DNA of 42,868 bases from a virus, in IMG/VR virus record IMGVR_UViG_3300047318_000414, positions 1 through 42,868 of that record. One strand, given 5' to 3'. The position numbers and the translations under genes were made by a program. Position 1 is the stretch's first letter. Every line of letters begins with the position of its first letter. Shown piece by piece: positions 1-7,338 of this stretch. Under the pieces are notes generated by a model. The model saw only the letters and a program-made list of their open reading frames with translations. It searched no databases and was not told the origin of the DNA.

Positions 1-10
1 AGGTGGCGTG

Positions 11-409
11 ATGCGACTCCCCTTCATCTCCCGCCGTCGCGCGCAGGCCAACGTCGACCTGGCCGTGACTGCCGTGTGGCATCTCGTCGACGAGGCTGAG
101 GCGGCAACGCGCGAGGCCCGCATCGAACAGCGCCGGGCCGAGACCGAACTCGCCGCCGTCCAGAGGTCGCACCGCCGTGCGGTGGCGTACATCGAGCAGG
201 CCGAGGGACGCCGGGACACGGACGGCTACCGCCTTGCCCGCGCTCTCCGCGCTGTGGCCACCGAGCGCCGCCAGGCAGCCGCGTACCGCCGCACCATCGA
301 CCGCCTGACGGATCAGCTCCTCGACGCGACCGGCTACCAGGGCGAGCCGCTCCTGCCCGCCGCCCGCGTGGTCCTCGGCATCGAGGGCGCGAAGGGGGCC
401 GACGCGTGA
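11..409 (+). CDS. MRLPF-type coiled-coil protein, arm A
   Basis: A 132-aa charged protein rich in Arg, Ala and Glu, predicted mostly helical with coiled-coil character from about residue 15 to 100. It shares its first residues (MRLPF, then SRR) and its C-terminal block (QLLDA, GYQG, PAAR) with the 181-aa protein at 40530, but the middle is unrelated. The ATG at 11 is preferred over the GTG at 8 because the homologue starts there and the upstream stop overlaps it as TGATG. The gene ends in a 4-base overlap with the WhiB gene. The function is unknown; its place between RecT and replication genes suggests DNA metabolism. Confidence 0.75.
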   Translation: MRLPFISRRRAQANVDLAVTAVWHLVDEAEAATREARIEQRRAETELAAVQRSHRRAVAYIEQAEGRRDTDGYRLARALRAVATERRQAAAYRRTIDRLTDQLLDATGYQGEPLLPAARVVLGIEGAKGADA

Positions 410-1068
410 CCACCGTGACTCCCGTGGTGGGGCTGACCACCCGCCCCGCCACGGGCACCAACTGGCAGGCCTACGCCCTGTGCCGCGAGGTCGACGCCGA
501 CCTGTTCTTCCCCGAGGTCGGCACGCCCTCCCGCGATGCCAAAGAGACCTGCTTCGCCTGCGAGGTCCGTGCCGAGTGCCTGGCGTACGCGCTCGACAAC
601 AACGAGCGGGTCGGCATCTGGGGCGGCCTGAACGAGGGGGAACGGCGCAGGCTCCGCAAGGAACTGCCGGCCCCGGAGCCGAAGCCCGAGCCGGTCATCG
701 TCCGACCGGCCCCGCCCCGGCCCGAACACCGAGGAGGCCTCCCGCTCGCCCCGTGTGGCACCGAGACGGCCTACCGCCGGCACAAGCGGAACAAGGAGCC
801 GATCGACGACGTCTGCGCCGCAGGCCACGAGGAGTGGCTGGACGACTCCCGCGAGAGGCGCCGTAAGAACCGCAAGCTGAGCCGCGCCAGGGCCAGGGAG
901 CGGAGCGGTTACGTCCCCAAGCCGCCGCCGCCGTGCGGCACCAACGCCGCTGCCTACCGGCACAAGCGGCGCGGCGAGCCCCTCGACGAGGCGTGCCGAG
1001 CGGCTTACAACGCGGCCAACCGCGAGCAGGACCGGAAGCGTCGAGCCGCCCGCCGACAGGCCGCCTGA
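406..1068 (+). CDS. WhiB-family iron-sulfur regulator with zinc-like C-terminal modules, arm A
   Basis: A 220-aa protein. The WhiB domain occupies about residues 20-85, with the four cluster-ligand cysteines at C26, C49, C52 and C58 (CX22CX2CX5C) and the GIWGG turn at 70-74, followed by a basic segment. WhiB proteins bind a [4Fe-4S] cluster and work with the primary sigma factor, and actinophage versions are known. Unusually, the C-terminal half carries two copies of a CGT...AY-RHKR...C module (about 117-140 and 177-200) in basic, Pro-rich sequence. Arm B has a plain 80-aa WhiB instead. It starts at GTG 406, overlapping the previous stop, so it is translationally coupled. Confidence 0.9.
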   Translation: MTTVTPVVGLTTRPATGTNWQAYALCREVDADLFFPEVGTPSRDAKETCFACEVRAECLAYALDNNERVGIWGGLNEGERRRLRKELPAPEPKPEPVIVRPAPPRPEHRGGLPLAPCGTETAYRRHKRNKEPIDDVCAAGHEEWLDDSRERRRKNRKLSRARARERSGYVPKPPPPCGTNAAAYRHKRRGEPLDEACRAAYNAANREQDRKRRAARRQAA

Positions 1069-1136
1069 TCCCCCGCCCGGGGCCACACGCCCCGGGCCCT
1101 GATCCACCCTCCCCGCACTCCAGGAAGAAGCCGCAC

Positions 1137-2099
1137 ATGCCGTGGTTCGCGCTCGACGATGGGTTCGACACCCACCCGAAGGTCCGCAAGGCCGGCAACG
1201 CTGCGGCCGGACTCTTCACCCGCCTCGGGGCCCACTGCGCGAAGCACCTGACCGACGGCCACGTCGACGGCTCCATCGTCAGGGACTACGGCACCCCGGC
1301 CCAAATCCGCAAGCTCCTCGACGTCGGCATGCTCCACGCGCCCGGCCACGGTTGCTCGCACCCGAAGTGCCAGCAGCCGGGCACCGGCGACTACTACCTG
1401 CACGACTACCTCGACTACAACAAGTCGCGGAAGCAGATCGAGGCGGCCCGCGAGGCGGGTCGGCAGCGGCAGCAGAAGGGCCGCGACAACGCCCGCGACG
1501 ACAGAAAGTCGCGCGATTCTGGCGCCAAACGCGACGCAAACTCGCGCGAAAATGACGCGAGTTTCGCTCCAAAATCAGACGAAAATGAGGACCGGTTTCC
1601 GGAAGGAACCGCAGGTCAGGAGGGTGTGTCACGGCGTGACACCCTCCAGGGTGCGACGGGTGTCCCATCCCCTCCCATCCCATCCAGTACTCCCTACGGG
1701 AGTACCTCCTCCCCTACCCCCTCCTCCAACCACAGCTCCGACGTGGTCCCCGCCAGCAGCGGAAGAGGAGAGATCCAACCCCTCATCGACGCCATGCTCG
1801 CCCGCGGCATGAACGTCACCTGGTCGTTCCACGGCAGCGAATGGGTCGACCTCCGCGACGCCGTCCGCCGCGTCGGCATCGACGACCTCGTCGACTACGC
1901 CGCCCGCTCCTGGCAGGCCGCCCGCGACAAGCCGCACAGCGCCCGCTACTTCATCCGCGGGTGGATCGGCCTTCAGGCCGCCGCCGGCCACACCGGGCCC
2001 CGCCCCGCCTCTGGGCCGCCGTCCGCCGCCCAGTCCTACCTCGCCCACATGCAGCAGATCCAGGCCGAACTCCTCGCCGCCGAAGGAGGCATGCAGTGA
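1137..2099 (+). CDS. Phage replication initiator/organizer-like protein, arm A
   Basis: A 320-aa protein. Residues 1-110 form a compact domain resembling N-terminal winged-helix regions of phage replication organizers (the PWFALDDGF start is typical in actinophages). Residues 111-150 are a charged Arg/Asp/Ser linker, 170-205 a Ser/Pro linker, and the rest a helical C-terminal domain. The start at 1137 is fixed by the near-identical copy at 42244 and a GGAAGAAG ribosome site. The stop overlaps the GTG of the next gene, the likely helicase loader. The linker DNA is rich in inverted repeats and may contain the origin, as lambda O does. The family assignment is by resemblance and context, so replication initiation is likely but unproven. 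Confidence 0.65.
   Translation: MPWFALDDGFDTHPKVRKAGNAAAGLFTRLGAHCAKHLTDGHVDGSIVRDYGTPAQIRKLLDVGMLHAPGHGCSHPKCQQPGTGDYYLHDYLDYNKSRKQIEAAREAGRQRQQKGRDNARDDRKSRDSGAKRDANSRENDASFAPKSDENEDRFPEGTAGQEGVSRRDTLQGATGVPSPPIPSSTPYGSTSSPTPSSNHSSDVVPASSGRGEIQPLIDAMLARGMNVTWSFHGSEWVDLRDAVRRVGIDDLVDYAARSWQAARDKPHSARYFIRGWIGLQAAAGHTGPRPASGPPSAAQSYLAHMQQIQAELLAAEGGMQ
1538..1705. other. Candidate replication origin: cluster of inverted repeats inside the initiator gene
   Basis: Four inverted repeats lie close together: AAACTCGCG/CGCGAGTTT (1538-1546 and 1556-1564, 9-base A-rich spacer), GTGTCAC-ggc-GTGACAC (1626-1642), CACCCT-cc-AGGGTG (1641-1654) and GTACTCCC-tac-GGGAGTAC (1687-1705). The segment is less GC-rich than its surroundings. 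The last three recur in arm B, the first of them with a different loop (acc) but identical arms. Iterons or palindromes inside the initiator gene are the arrangement of lambda-type origins. The assignment is inference. Confidence 0.4.
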
Positions 2100-2755
2100 A
2101 GCCCTCCGAGATCCCTCAGCTCCTCGCCGAGATCTCCCTCGCCGACCCCCGCGTCCGCCGCACCGACCACATCGAACTCCGCGCCCAGATCGCCATGTGG
2201 GCCGGCATCCTCGCCGACGTCCCCTACGACGCCGCGGTCCGCTACGCCCACGAGCACTACACCAAGTCCACGTGGCCGATCCTCCCCGCCGACATCGCCA
2301 CCCGCTGGGGCGCCGACGTCCGCGACCGACTCACCCGCCACACCGGCACGTTCGAACCGCTCCAGCACCCCGAGCTCGACCCCGACGACGAGGCCGGCTA
2401 CCGCGCCGCGCTCGCCGCCGAACGCCGCGCCGTCGCCACCGGCCACCAGCCCCCGAACGAGCTGAAGGCCATCACCGCCGGCCCCGCCGCCGCCGAAGTC
2501 CAGGCCCGCCTCGACCAGATGGGCACCTACATGCCGTCGGCCATACGGGAAACGCTCGCCGCCTTCCGGCCCGACGCCGTCGAGCGCGAGCGGTTGATCC
2601 GCTCCGGCCTCGCCGACCCCCGCAGCGTCGCCTGCCCGTGGGACGCCTGCCGCGCCCCCCAGGGGCAGCGCTGCCGCACCCGCGGACGCGACCGCAGCGA
2701 CTACCACCCCGCCCGCGTCGAAGCCGCCCACAACGCCGCCAGGAGCGCCGCATGA
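2096..2755 (+). CDS. Helicase-loader-like protein with C-terminal phage zinc finger
   Basis: A 219-aa protein starting at a GTG that overlaps the previous stop. Residues 1-75 (ending in a WPILPADI segment) resemble small phage helicase loaders of the G39P type. The middle is helical. The C-terminus (about 182-215) has CPWDAC, then a CRTRGR segment and a DYHPAR ending, the pattern of the zinc-finger domain common at the ends of actinophage replication proteins. Coupling to the initiator-like gene supports a joint role in loading the host DnaB helicase. The loader call is from weak similarity and context; the zinc finger is more certain. Confidence 0.55.
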   Translation: MKPSEIPQLLAEISLADPRVRRTDHIELRAQIAMWAGILADVPYDAAVRYAHEHYTKSTWPILPADIATRWGADVRDRLTRHTGTFEPLQHPELDPDDEAGYRAALAAERRAVATGHQPPNELKAITAGPAAAEVQARLDQMGTYMPSAIRETLAAFRPDAVERERLIRSGLADPRSVACPWDACRAPQGQRCRTRGRDRSDYHPARVEAAHNAARSAA

Positions 2756-2964
2756 CCACCAGCCTCGACCGCACCCGCGCCCTCCTCGACACCCCGCCCC
2801 CGACGCCGGTCCCCGGACAACTCACCATCCCCGCAGCCGCCGTCGCCGACATCGAAGCCGCCCTCGACGACGCCGACACCCTCCACGAAACCCCCCACCA
2901 GCGCGCCCACCGCATCGCCACCTACCTCGCCACGTCCGGCTGGACCATCACCCCCGCCGCCTGA
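2752..2964 (+). CDS. Small hypothetical protein
   Basis: A 70-aa protein whose ATG overlaps the stop of the loader-like gene (ATGA). The N-terminus is Pro/Thr-rich. Residues 28-70 look like a short helical domain with a His-rich stretch (HETPHQRAH). No family recognised. Coupling to the replication pair and position before the methyltransferase suggest co-expression in the early operon. Confidence 0.6.
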   Translation: MTTSLDRTRALLDTPPPTPVPGQLTIPAAAVADIEAALDDADTLHETPHQRAHRIATYLATSGWTITPAA

Positions 2965-2975
2965 AGGAGACCCAC

Positions 2976-3929
2976 ATGCCCGAGCTGACCGACCTGTTCG
3001 CCGGCCCCGGCGGCTTCGACGTCGCCGCCCGAGCCCTCGGCCTCAACCCCACCGGCATCGAGCGGGACGACAACGCCGTCGCCACCCGCCACGCCGCTGG
3101 CCTCGCCACCATCCACGGCAACGTCCGCGACTACAGCCCCTACGACTTCCCCACCGCCACCGACCTCGTCGGCGGCCCGCCCTGCCAGACCTACACCATC
3201 GCCGGAGACGGATCCGGCCGCGCCGAACTCGACCTCGTCGTGGAGGCCGTGAAGCGCATGGGCGCCGGCGAGACGATCCCCCCGGGCACGTTCGCCGACG
3301 ACCGCACCGCCCTCGTCCTGGAGCCGCTGCGCTGGCTGCTCACCGACTTCGAATACGGCTTCAACTCCGTCGTCCTCGAACAGGTCCCGGCCGTCCTGCC
3401 CATCTGGGAGGCCTACGCCAGCGTCCTGCAGGGCGAGGGATACAGCGTCGCCACCGGCATCGTGCGAACCGAGGAGTACGGCGTGCCCCAGACCCGGCGC
3501 CGCGCCGTCCTCATCGCTCGACTCAACGGCGAGGCCAAGCTCCCCGCCCCAACGCACCGCCGGTACATCAAGGGCCAGTCCCAGCACGAGGGCGACCCCA
3601 CGCTGCTGCCCTGGGTGTCCATGGCCGACGCCCTCCCGCACCGCGGCCCGTTCACCGTCGTCTCGAACTACGGCACCGGCGGCGACCCCAAGAACCGCGG
3701 CCGACGGTCGAGCGACCAGCCCGCATTCACCGTCACCGGCAAGATCAGCCGGCTCCGGCTCGTCGACCCCGACGGGCGCGAACTCGACCGGCTGTCGCAC
3801 TCGGAAGCCGGCGTCCTCCAGGGCTTCCCCGCCGACTACCCCTGGACCGGCGGCGACATCCCCCAGCAAATCGGCAACGCCTGCCCCATCCCCCTCGCCA
3901 CCGCGCTGCTCACCGCAGCCACCCGATGA
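2976..3929 (+). CDS. DNA (cytosine-5) methyltransferase
   Basis: A 317-aa enzyme with all main C5-methyltransferase motifs: SAM-binding DLFAGPGGF (6-14), the catalytic Pro-Cys in GGPPCQ (Cys70), motif VI written EQV (E135) instead of the usual ENV, QTRRR (172-176), a short target-recognition region around 180-255, and QIGNACP (298-304). It should transfer a methyl group from S-adenosylmethionine to C5 of cytosine. No restriction endonuclease lies beside it, so it is an orphan enzyme, probably protecting phage DNA from host restriction or altering its regulation. A ribosome site (GAAGGAGA) lies before the ATG. Target sequence unknown. Confidence 0.93.
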   Translation: MPELTDLFAGPGGFDVAARALGLNPTGIERDDNAVATRHAAGLATIHGNVRDYSPYDFPTATDLVGGPPCQTYTIAGDGSGRAELDLVVEAVKRMGAGETIPPGTFADDRTALVLEPLRWLLTDFEYGFNSVVLEQVPAVLPIWEAYASVLQGEGYSVATGIVRTEEYGVPQTRRRAVLIARLNGEAKLPAPTHRRYIKGQSQHEGDPTLLPWVSMADALPHRGPFTVVSNYGTGGDPKNRGRRSSDQPAFTVTGKISRLRLVDPDGRELDRLSHSEAGVLQGFPADYPWTGGDIPQQIGNACPIPLATALLTAATR

Positions 3930-4114
3930 CCGCCGGAACGATCCCCACCATCCGCTGCGACCACCTCGACGACCAAGGCGAGCAGTGCGACCACGAATGG
4001 TCCGCCCCCACGCCGATGCCGAACCACCGGGCACTTCGCGCATTTCTCCGCGAGCAGGGATGGCAGCGCCGGCGAGACGGGCGCGACCTCTGCCCCGACC
4101 ACACCACCGCCTGA
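3926..4114 (+). CDS. Small Cys/His protein, possible zinc-binding
   Basis: A 62-aa protein whose ATG overlaps the methyltransferase stop. It has CDHLDD, CDHEW and C-DH clusters spaced like a single zinc-binding module. Such short Cys/His proteins are frequent in Streptomyces phages and have no assigned role. Translational coupling suggests it is made with the methyltransferase. Confidence 0.6.
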   Translation: MTAGTIPTIRCDHLDDQGEQCDHEWSAPTPMPNHRALRAFLREQGWQRRRDGRDLCPDHTTA

Positions 4115-4153
4115 GCCTCCGGTTCCACCACCACACACGACAGGAGCACCACC

Positions 4154-4582
4154 ATGACCGAGCGCCCGTACACCGACGAAGACCTCCGCGCCGAAGCCGC
4201 CCGCCAGCACGCCATCCTCACTGAGGACCCCGACTTCGTGGGCGTCGGCGAGCAGATGGCCGACACCGAGATCGAGAGTCTCCTCCCGCCTGCCGAAGCG
4301 GATGGCGCCCAGGGGCCGTGCTGGGACGACGCCCTCGACGAGGACCAGTTCGACGAGGCGCAGCGCGCGATCCACGACCTCATCACCGGCGCGGCCGACG
4401 TGTCCGAGTGGGCCGTGAACCTCGGCGCCGACGGCCTGGCCCCCTACGACGGCCAGCTCACCATCGACGGCGACGCCAAGCCCATCGCCCGCATCCACTT
4501 CGCGTTCGCCCCGGACATGCCCGAGGACATGCGCATGGCGCTCGTCGAGGGCGTCGGCCAGGCCATCGCCCGTCACCTCTGA
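4154..4582 (+). CDS. Acidic hypothetical protein
   Basis: A 142-aa strongly acidic protein. The N-terminal 70 residues are rich in Asp and Glu. The second half (about 75-142) reads as a mixed alpha/beta domain ending in a helix. No known motif recognised. The ATG has a good ribosome site (CAGGAGCACC). A strong hairpin follows the stop, so this may end a transcription unit. Confidence 0.65.
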   Translation: MTERPYTDEDLRAEAARQHAILTEDPDFVGVGEQMADTEIESLLPPAEADGAQGPCWDDALDEDQFDEAQRAIHDLITGAADVSEWAVNLGADGLAPYDGQLTIDGDAKPIARIHFAFAPDMPEDMRMALVEGVGQAIARHL

Positions 4583-4592
4583 TCACGCAGCA

Positions 4593-4621
4593 GCCCGCCC
4601 CGCAGGCAGCGCGGGGCGGGC
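4593..4621 (+). terminator. Hairpin between co-directional genes
   Basis: An 11-bp perfect stem, GCCCGCCCCGC (4593-4603) with GCGGGGCGGGC (4611-4621), and a 7-base loop, placed just after the stop at 4582 and before the next ribosome site. There is no T-run, as is usual for actinobacterial terminators. It could equally be a partial terminator or an mRNA-stabilising structure. Confidence 0.6.
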
Positions 4622-4657
4622 CCGTCACCCAGCCTACGAGACCACCAGGAGCACGCC

Positions 4658-5254
4658 ATGACCTTCGAGTACCGCGACGACAGCCGCCAGATCCTCCGCA
4701 TCAACGCTGTCGAACCCGACTACCCGGGCCAGCGCATCATCCCCGGCATCTGGATCGACGTGTCCGACGGCGGGTTCAACCGCGCCTACGCCCGCGTCCC
4801 CATCGACCGTGTCGAGGAGCTCGTCGCCGGCATCCGGGACGCGGCCCGCCAGGCCAATGGACAGCAGCCGGACGCCCACTGCATGTGCGGACACCTCCGC
4901 AGCCAGCACCTCACCGTCAGCGGACGCCTGCTCTGCAACGAGTGCGAATCCGTGGACGCCTGCCGTGAGTACACGCCCATCGGGGTTCAGGACGCCACCC
5001 AGCCCACCACCGACGAGACCGTCATCCTGCCGCCGACGACTCAGCTCTCGTACCGGATCGAGCACCGCCGCGAAGGCGAGTCGACCTGGCGACAGGGCCG
5101 TCCGGGGACCGGCCTCCGCTGGACCTACGCGGAACGCGAGAAGGCCGACCAGCGGCTGGCAGAGGCACGCGCGCAGTGGCCGCAGTACGAGCACCGCATG
5201 GTCACCATCACCACGACCGTGACCGAGGCCGTCGCCGCCGGGGCCGAGTCGTGA
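4658..5254 (+). CDS. Hypothetical protein with central Cys cluster
   Basis: A 198-aa protein. Residues 1-65 look like a beta-rich domain (FEYRDDSRQILRI, IPGIWIDVSDGG). A Cys/His cluster (CMCGHLRSQH, then CNEC) around 73-95 may bind zinc. The C-terminal part (about 125-198) is a second mixed domain rich in Arg and Glu. No family assigned. It starts a run of overlapping small genes (5251, 5370, 5507, 5740), all coupled by 4-base overlaps. Confidence 0.65.
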   Translation: MTFEYRDDSRQILRINAVEPDYPGQRIIPGIWIDVSDGGFNRAYARVPIDRVEELVAGIRDAARQANGQQPDAHCMCGHLRSQHLTVSGRLLCNECESVDACREYTPIGVQDATQPTTDETVILPPTTQLSYRIEHRREGESTWRQGRPGTGLRWTYAEREKADQRLAEARAQWPQYEHRMVTITTTVTEAVAAGAES

Positions 5255-5373
5255 CCTGGTGGCAGTGGCCGCTCGAGGTCCTCGCGGTGCTCGCCGCCTG
5301 GACCGCCCTCGGCGCCCTCGTCGTCGCCTGCGTCTGGGACCCACTCGCCCGCCGACACAAGGAGCCCCGGTGA
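5251..5373 (+). CDS. Small single-pass membrane protein
   Basis: A 40-aa protein from a GTG overlapping the previous stop. It is almost entirely one hydrophobic helix (PLEVLAVLAAWTALGALVVA) followed by a positive tail (RRHKEPR), so the N-terminus is probably outside and the C-terminus in the cytoplasm. Coupling on both sides argues that it is real despite its size. Role unknown. Confidence 0.55.
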   Translation: MTWWQWPLEVLAVLAAWTALGALVVACVWDPLARRHKEPR

Positions 5374-5510
5374 CCGAGCCGCCCCTCGATGAGACCGAGC
5401 AAGCCCACCTCGACCTCCACGGGCCCCGCATCCTCCCGCCGCCAACCCGCCCGCCCGACGACGTCCACCAGCCCGTCGACACGATCAAGCCCCAAGGGGA
5501 GTACCTGTGA
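5370..5510 (+). CDS. Very small proline-rich acidic protein
   Basis: A 46-aa Pro-rich acidic protein starting at GTG 5370, overlapping the preceding stop and coupled to the following gene. Nothing else is recognisable in it. It is included because frame, spacing and overlaps fit the operon. Confidence 0.45.
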   Translation: MTEPPLDETEQAHLDLHGPRILPPPTRPPDDVHQPVDTIKPQGEYL

Positions 5511-5743
5511 CCCAGCCCAGCCCCGACGAAGCCAAGGCCATCGTCGAAGCCCTCACCGGCCAGCGGCCCGCGATCGTCTGCTACGCCCAGTGCGAGCCCT
5601 GCCAGTGGGGCCAGTGCTACGACGAGCCCACCCCGCACCCCTGGGCCGGCCCCGAGGACGTTGAGCACGCCCGCTCCACCGGCCAGCCCGAGCCGACTGG
5701 CAACTGCGCCTGCCCCTGCGCCCGGACCGGAGACGCCCGATGA
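5507..5743 (+). CDS. Small cysteine-rich protein
   Basis: A 78-aa protein from GTG 5507 with cysteines in CYAQCEPCQWGQC and a terminal CACPC group, suggestive of metal binding. Overlaps both neighbours by 4 bases. No homology recognised. Similar Cys-rich proteins recur in this genome at 3926, 32893 and 38572. Confidence 0.55.
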   Translation: MTQPSPDEAKAIVEALTGQRPAIVCYAQCEPCQWGQCYDEPTPHPWAGPEDVEHARSTGQPEPTGNCACPCARTGDAR

Positions 5744-6042
5744 CCCAGCCCGACACCGACCGCATCCCCCTCGACGAGCTCACCAGCGACGCCCTCGACC
5801 AGCTGTACGCCGAGCTCGAAGCCGTCCGGCACGAAGTCGAGATGCGACAGCACCGCGAGACACGCCACCGCGCCCGCATCGAGCGCGCCGAGGCCGCCAT
5901 CGGACGCGTCCGCGCCCTCGCCACCAAGCTCACCACCACCGGCGCCATCTGGGACGGCAACGACCAGGAAACCGGCCGCCGCATCCGCGCCGCCCTCGAC
6001 CCCCAGGAGCCCCAGCCCGGGGCCGACACGAAGGAGCACTGA
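5740..6042 (+). CDS. Small coiled-coil protein
   Basis: A 100-aa protein with a long charged helix (about 15-70: Leu/Ala/Glu/Arg repeats such as LDQLYAELEAVRHEVEMR) that should form a coiled coil. The ATG overlaps the preceding stop. No function recognised; possibly a structural partner of neighbouring small early proteins. Confidence 0.6.
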   Translation: MTQPDTDRIPLDELTSDALDQLYAELEAVRHEVEMRQHRETRHRARIERAEAAIGRVRALATKLTTTGAIWDGNDQETGRRIRAALDPQEPQPGADTKEH

Positions 6043-6044
6043 CC

Positions 6045-6302
6045 ATGGCCGTCCTCGGCCCCAGCGAAGAGCGCCGCCTCGCCATCTGCGACTGGCTCAC
6101 CGCCAACAGCATCGACCCCAGCACCGTCCCCCTGCACAGCGAACTGCACGTCGAGACCAAGCCCAACGGCACCAAGGTCATCCGCTACGAGGCCTTCGTG
6201 ACCGAGGAAGGGCGGAAGGTCGCCAGCTACACCCTCGACGCCATCCGCGAGACCCGCGAGGCCCCGCTCCTCGTCGAGCCGCCGGAGCACTGGCCCGCCT
6301 GA
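6045..6302 (+). CDS. Small hypothetical protein
   Basis: An 85-aa protein two bases after the previous stop, with a ribosome site (GAAGGAGC) inside the end of that gene. It reads as an N-terminal helix (EERRLAICDWLTAN) followed by beta strands (ELHVETKPNGTKVIRYEAF), a small alpha/beta fold. Family unknown. A strong hairpin follows at 6319-6358. Confidence 0.65.
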   Translation: MAVLGPSEERRLAICDWLTANSIDPSTVPLHSELHVETKPNGTKVIRYEAFVTEEGRKVASYTLDAIRETREAPLLVEPPEHWPA

Positions 6303-6318
6303 CCCCGTACAGCGCGAA

Positions 6319-6358
6319 GGGGCGCGCCCAGTCCGCCAAGACCACGCGGGCGCGCCCC
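6319..6358 (+). terminator. Hairpin between co-directional genes
   Basis: An 11-bp perfect inverted repeat, GGGGCGCGCCC (6319-6329) and GGGCGCGCCCC (6348-6358), with an 18-base loop and no T-run. It sits between the stop at 6302 and the ribosome site of the gene at 6405. Probable intrinsic terminator or attenuator. Confidence 0.55.
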
Positions 6359-6404
6359 ACACGGTGCGATCACCGTACCGCCCCACCGCCACAGGAGCAC
6401 CACG

Positions 6405-7040
6405 ATGACCACCACCGCCACCCAGCTCCAGACCATCGCCACCCTCTGGCCCGCGCTCGACGACGCCCTCGGCACGCCGGCCACCGTCGCCGCGTTCGGG
6501 CTTGGCCTCCGCGGCTACCTCGCCGCCCTGGAGCAGCACGACATCGCCGAAGCCACTGCCCTCCGCGCCCTGGAGCGCAACCCGGAGCAGCTCGGCGACC
6601 GCCCGGTCCCGATCAGCATCCGCGTCCACGACACGATGCGCGCCGTCGAGGCCGCCCTGCACGAGACCGCGACGCAGATCGCGGCCTCCAACCAGTACGG
6701 GGTCAACACCAGCCACCCCCACCGCTGGCGCTTCACCGGACGCCCCCGCGACGCCGCCTGGACCGCCCTGTGGCTGTCCGCCAGGGCCGACGGTGTGTTC
6801 TGGCCCGGACGCGCCCTCACCGAGGCGCAGCACCGGCACCTCGGGCACGTCGCGGCCGAGGCGCTCCGCCGCGTCGAGACCGCCCTCGACCTCGCCACCG
6901 GCACCCGCGAACTCGGCCCCGATCACACCTGCCAGTGCGGCGGCCGCATCATCATCCGCGGCGGCGCCGGCGACCAGCCCACCGCCAACTGCCGCCAGTG
7001 CGGCGCCCTGTGGACCGAACGCGGCGTCGTCGCTGCCTAG
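6405..7040 (+). CDS. Hypothetical protein with C-terminal zinc ribbon
   Basis: A 211-aa protein. Residues 1-170 are mostly helical and rich in Ala/Leu, with conserved-looking HRW and AWTALWL segments. Residues 176-205 form a clear zinc ribbon (CQCGG ... CRQCG). The start has a good ribosome site (ACAGGAGCACC). This type of protein is widespread but uncharacterised in Streptomyces mobile elements. It is the last rightward gene before the minus-strand control region, and its stop overlaps the convergent gene. Confidence 0.65.
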   Translation: MTTTATQLQTIATLWPALDDALGTPATVAAFGLGLRGYLAALEQHDIAEATALRALERNPEQLGDRPVPISIRVHDTMRAVEAALHETATQIAASNQYGVNTSHPHRWRFTGRPRDAAWTALWLSARADGVFWPGRALTEAQHRHLGHVAAEALRRVETALDLATGTRELGPDHTCQCGGRIIIRGGAGDQPTANCRQCGALWTERGVVAA

Positions 7041-7270
7041 ACCGACCGCGACGGCCCCGAGGACTCCGCAGGCCAGTCCTCGGGGCCACCACCCCGCCAG
7101 TCGATCTCCGGCCAGCCCGACTCCTCCAGCCACCCAGCCCGCCGCAAGAACTCGATGAGGTCCGTGAACGCGAAGGCGCGCCCGGAGATCACCCCGTCGA
7201 TCCGGACCGTCCGCCCACCGTCCACAGCATCCGGGGGCATCACCACCACGACCGGCTGCGTCTCATCCAT
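7037..7270 (-). CDS. Small acidic hypothetical protein
   Basis: A 77-aa protein (from MDETQP) of a type I associate with Streptomyces, with a central FAFTDLIEFLRRAG helix and a GGGPEDWP ending. An upstream in-frame ATG at 7306 would add 12 residues and lies inside the CCGGAC repeats, so 7270 is preferred. The 3' end overlaps the convergent gene at 7040 and contains a 13-bp stem (7053-7087) that could terminate the rightward transcript. Function unknown. Confidence 0.6.
   Translation of the reverse strand: MDETQPVVVVMPPDAVDGGRTVRIDGVISGRAFAFTDLIEFLRRAGWLEESGWPEIDWRGGGPEDWPAESSGPSRSV
7053..7087 (+). terminator. Terminator hairpin downstream of 6405-7040
   Basis: A 13-bp perfect stem, GGCCCCGAGGACT (7053-7065) with AGTCCTCGGGGCC (7075-7087), and a 9-base loop. 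It lies 13 bases after the stop of the rightward gene, inside the last codons of the convergent minus-strand gene. Confidence 0.65.
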
Positions 7271-7286
7271 ACGGCCCACGCTCGAT

Positions 7287-7322
7287 CCGGACGGGCCCGG
7301 ACGCATCCGGACACGGCCGGAC
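7287..7322. repeat. Four CCGGAC repeats at exact 10-base spacing
   Basis: CCGGAC occurs at 7287, 7297, 7307 and 7317, exactly one helical turn apart. The repeats lie between the convergent terminator at 7339-7375 and the minus-strand gene at 7270. This phasing is typical of a binding site for an oligomeric protein. What binds is unknown. Confidence 0.6.
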
Positions 7323-7338
7323 GGAGGAACACACGACA

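Larger units (their letters stand above)
1..1761. repeat. Arm A of a duplicated, divergent replication-proximal module
   Basis: This stretch is the counterpart of 40520-42868. Bases 1-25 equal 40520-40544, the genes for the MRLPF protein, a WhiB regulator and the replication initiator recur in the same order, and 1635-1761 equals 42742-42868 base for base. Between these anchors the arms diverge: the middle of the MRLPF protein is replaced, the WhiB proteins differ, and arm B has an extra HTH gene. Positions 1-11 hold the last codons and stop of the preceding gene, matching the end of the RecT-like gene at 40530. It could be a variant allele of a circular phage, a second prophage or a duplication. 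Confidence 0.85.

Noticed and set aside
933-1136. Extended N-terminus for the replication initiator
   Set aside because: Arm B starts at the ATG equivalent to 1137, the ribosome site GGAAGAAG precedes it, and the extension overlaps the WhiB gene in another frame.
2922-4136. 404-codon minus-strand frame over the methyltransferase
   Set aside because: The plus strand carries an unmistakable C5 methyltransferase with all motifs. The minus frame is Gly/Val-rich shadow sequence.
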